From Spongilla lacustris (lineage: Eukaryota > Porifera > Demospongiae > Spongillida > Spongillidae), in assembly GCA_949361645.1 (NCBI GenBank), contig OX442425.1, forward strand, positions 5,566,884 through 5,630,883: a stretch of DNA of 64,000 nt. The letters run 5' to 3'. Below, piece after piece: positions 62,927 through 64,000 of this stretch; the first letter of the stretch is position 1, and each line of letters starts with the position of its first letter. Made by a program: the position numbers and the translations under genes. The notes under the pieces were generated by a model that saw only the letters and a program-made list of their open reading frames with translations, was not told the origin of the DNA and did no database searches.

Positions 62927-64000
62927 TCATATACTGTCCTGCATCCAGTACTTCCCCATCCAGGTTCCTGTTGCAGCTCCTAAGATAGAAGCCCAATGAA
63001 TTTCTTCCATTCTTGTACATTCTTGTTTGAATTTGACACCTACACCAGAGTAGGACATATCTTGCACATAAAAGTGGACCTTGCAAGTGTGATCACCAAT
63101 GTGAACATTTTGAACATGTGCCAACCATATGTCCTCTTCCAAAGTACCTTTCACTTTTATCATATCTCCAGCAATGGGGAAGAAAGGAATAATGATATCA
63201 TTAACAGAAATTGGAATGGATGGCCTTTGATAATCAATAACAATAAAACATTTGGGATCCTCTAAGTTTTCATGTTCAGGAAACAGCATAATCTTTCTTT
63301 TGATGCAACAGCAAGGTACAATCCTTTTGATTGAAGTTGGTTTCACATACGGGTTTCCACTATACTCATGTAGATGCACATGTCCAGTAGTATTAGTCAT
63401 TTTAGAATAGAGATCACCCATCACCAATGCACTGTTCATACCTTGGGTCGAAAATATGCTTGTTATTACGATAACTTCAACACTGTCATCGCATTTAGGA
63501 TCAGTAATTAGGACTAGCTCTCCTAGTCGATAAACTGTACCACTGTATTGGTGTTTTGGCATAAAAATACTTCTTGCACGAACAATGTGGTCCTGAACAG
63601 TTGGTAGATGGAGTGTTTCTTGTAGCAAAATTGCTTCCCTTGCCTCTAGTATATCATGCCGCTTTTTCCCAATAAGAATTCCACCCTGTCCAAGTCCTTG
63701 TTCATTTAACCTATGGGCCTCTGCAATGTTGTTGACATGGAACTGCAAGGGATGTTGCACATGGGTTATAACACTGAATATCATTGCGAAGCCACATACC
63801 AGATTATCTATTATCCTTTCAAATATACTTGTCCCTCCTCCACTATAAAACTTCAGAAACTCTCTACGACACTCTGACTTAGCATAAGTTAATTCCAAAT
63901 TCTTCTTGTTACTAGACTTTGAAACATACTTACTTACAGCCCTTTCAAAAGAAAAACACCAGTAGTTGTCAACTGTTGAAAACTCTTCAATGTCATCAAC
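62927..64000 (-). CDS. C-terminal part of a tnp2/DUF4218-like (EnSpm/CACTA-like) transposase, runs off window
   Basis: The minus-strand frame is open from the window edge (64,000) to TGA at 62,927, about 357 codons, with no upstream stop. It starts 'DDIEEFSTVDNYWCFSFERA', then 'KSSNKKNLELTYAKSECRRE', 'FLKF'. The 'DNYWCFVFERAV.RY...S.N....E.TFAK.ESRREFL' pattern is that of the DUF4218 C-terminal segment of animal tnp2-type transposases. The following 300 residues are a variable tail with beta-rich stretches ('GTVYRLGELVLITDPKCDD', 'TCKVHFYVQDMSYSGVGVKF') that could be a Tudor- or BAH-like fold; I am unsure. The frame is intact, so the element may be young. The DDE part lies outside the window. 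Confidence 0.68.
   Translation of the reverse strand, partial: VDDIEEFSTVDNYWCFSFERAVSKYVSKSSNKKNLELTYAKSECRREFLKFYSGGGTSIFERIIDNLVCGFAMIFSVITHVQHPLQFHVNNIAEAHRLNEQGLGQGGILIGKKRHDILEAREAILLQETLHLPTVQDHIVRARSIFMPKHQYSGTVYRLGELVLITDPKCDDSVEVIVITSIFSTQGMNSALVMGDLYSKMTNTTGHVHLHEYSGNPYVKPTSIKRIVPCCCIKRKIMLFPEHENLEDPKCFIVIDYQRPSIPISVNDIIIPFFPIAGDMIKVKGTLEEDIWLAHVQNVHIGDHTCKVHFYVQDMSYSGVGVKFKQECTRMEEIHWASILGAATGTWMGKYWMQDSI

Overview
This window looks like a piece of an invertebrate animal genome. Genes are split by very short introns (about 50-100 bp) with GT...AG borders. There is a eukaryotic tRNA-Gly(TCC), and one gene encodes an immunoglobulin-like type I membrane protein. The rest is crowded with animal-type transposons, microsatellites and poly-G/poly-C runs. 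Compact introns, AT-rich spacers and the palindrome ACATGTAC repeated throughout fit a demosponge or similar early-branching animal; that placement is inference only.

Layout. 1-4,150: repeat-rich spacer with (GT)n, (CA)n and a poly-G tandem repeat. 4,180-5,800: decayed Ty3/Gypsy-type LTR retrotransposon pieces (RNase H end on +, gag on -). 6,637-7,717: an unrecognised spliced gene, followed by a six-unit tandem repeat. 8,858-14,400: a small tandem family encoding a secreted six-cysteine peptide (one intact gene, one 3' fragment, one pseudogene), interrupted by a 2.1 kb transposon. 16,540-18,935: a 1.5 kb inverted repeat around a retroelement fragment, then another retroelement endonuclease fragment. 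19,066-19,137: tRNA-Gly. 21,545-22,916: a perfect 1.37 kb (CCCT)n array. 23,116-24,736: a seven-exon Ig-like receptor gene. 25,868-27,805: weak minus-strand exons and a retroelement fragment.

28,427-36,874 is one large DNA transposon of about 8.4 kb. It has about 600 bp inverted terminal arms, a TA target duplication and an uninterrupted transposase-like reading frame of about 940 codons that I cannot assign to a superfamily. Its left arm has been hit by three later insertions, and the right arm serves as the empty-site control. 37,366-44,870 and 50,590-56,255 hold many copies of non-LTR retrotransposons with C-terminal restriction-like endonuclease domains. One family sits between (TAA)n tracts, and successive 5'-truncated copies are stacked head to tail. 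Between them lie a hAT-type MITE with a perfect 8-bp duplication (47,579-47,784) and a second, five-exon Ig-like gene on the minus strand (48,158-49,864). This paralogue has lost the splice donor and so the membrane-anchor exons.

56,300-64,000: a THAP-domain relic, several short palindromes, an assembly gap inside a CCCCCCACACACAG minisatellite, and the 3' end of a DUF4218/tnp2-like (EnSpm/CACTA-like) transposase running off the window. The transposase is followed by repeated CCAATATTGG palindromes.

The host genes that look functional are the two Ig-like genes, the Cys-rich peptide gene, the tRNA and possibly the gene at 6,637. Almost everything else is mobile DNA in various stages of decay.
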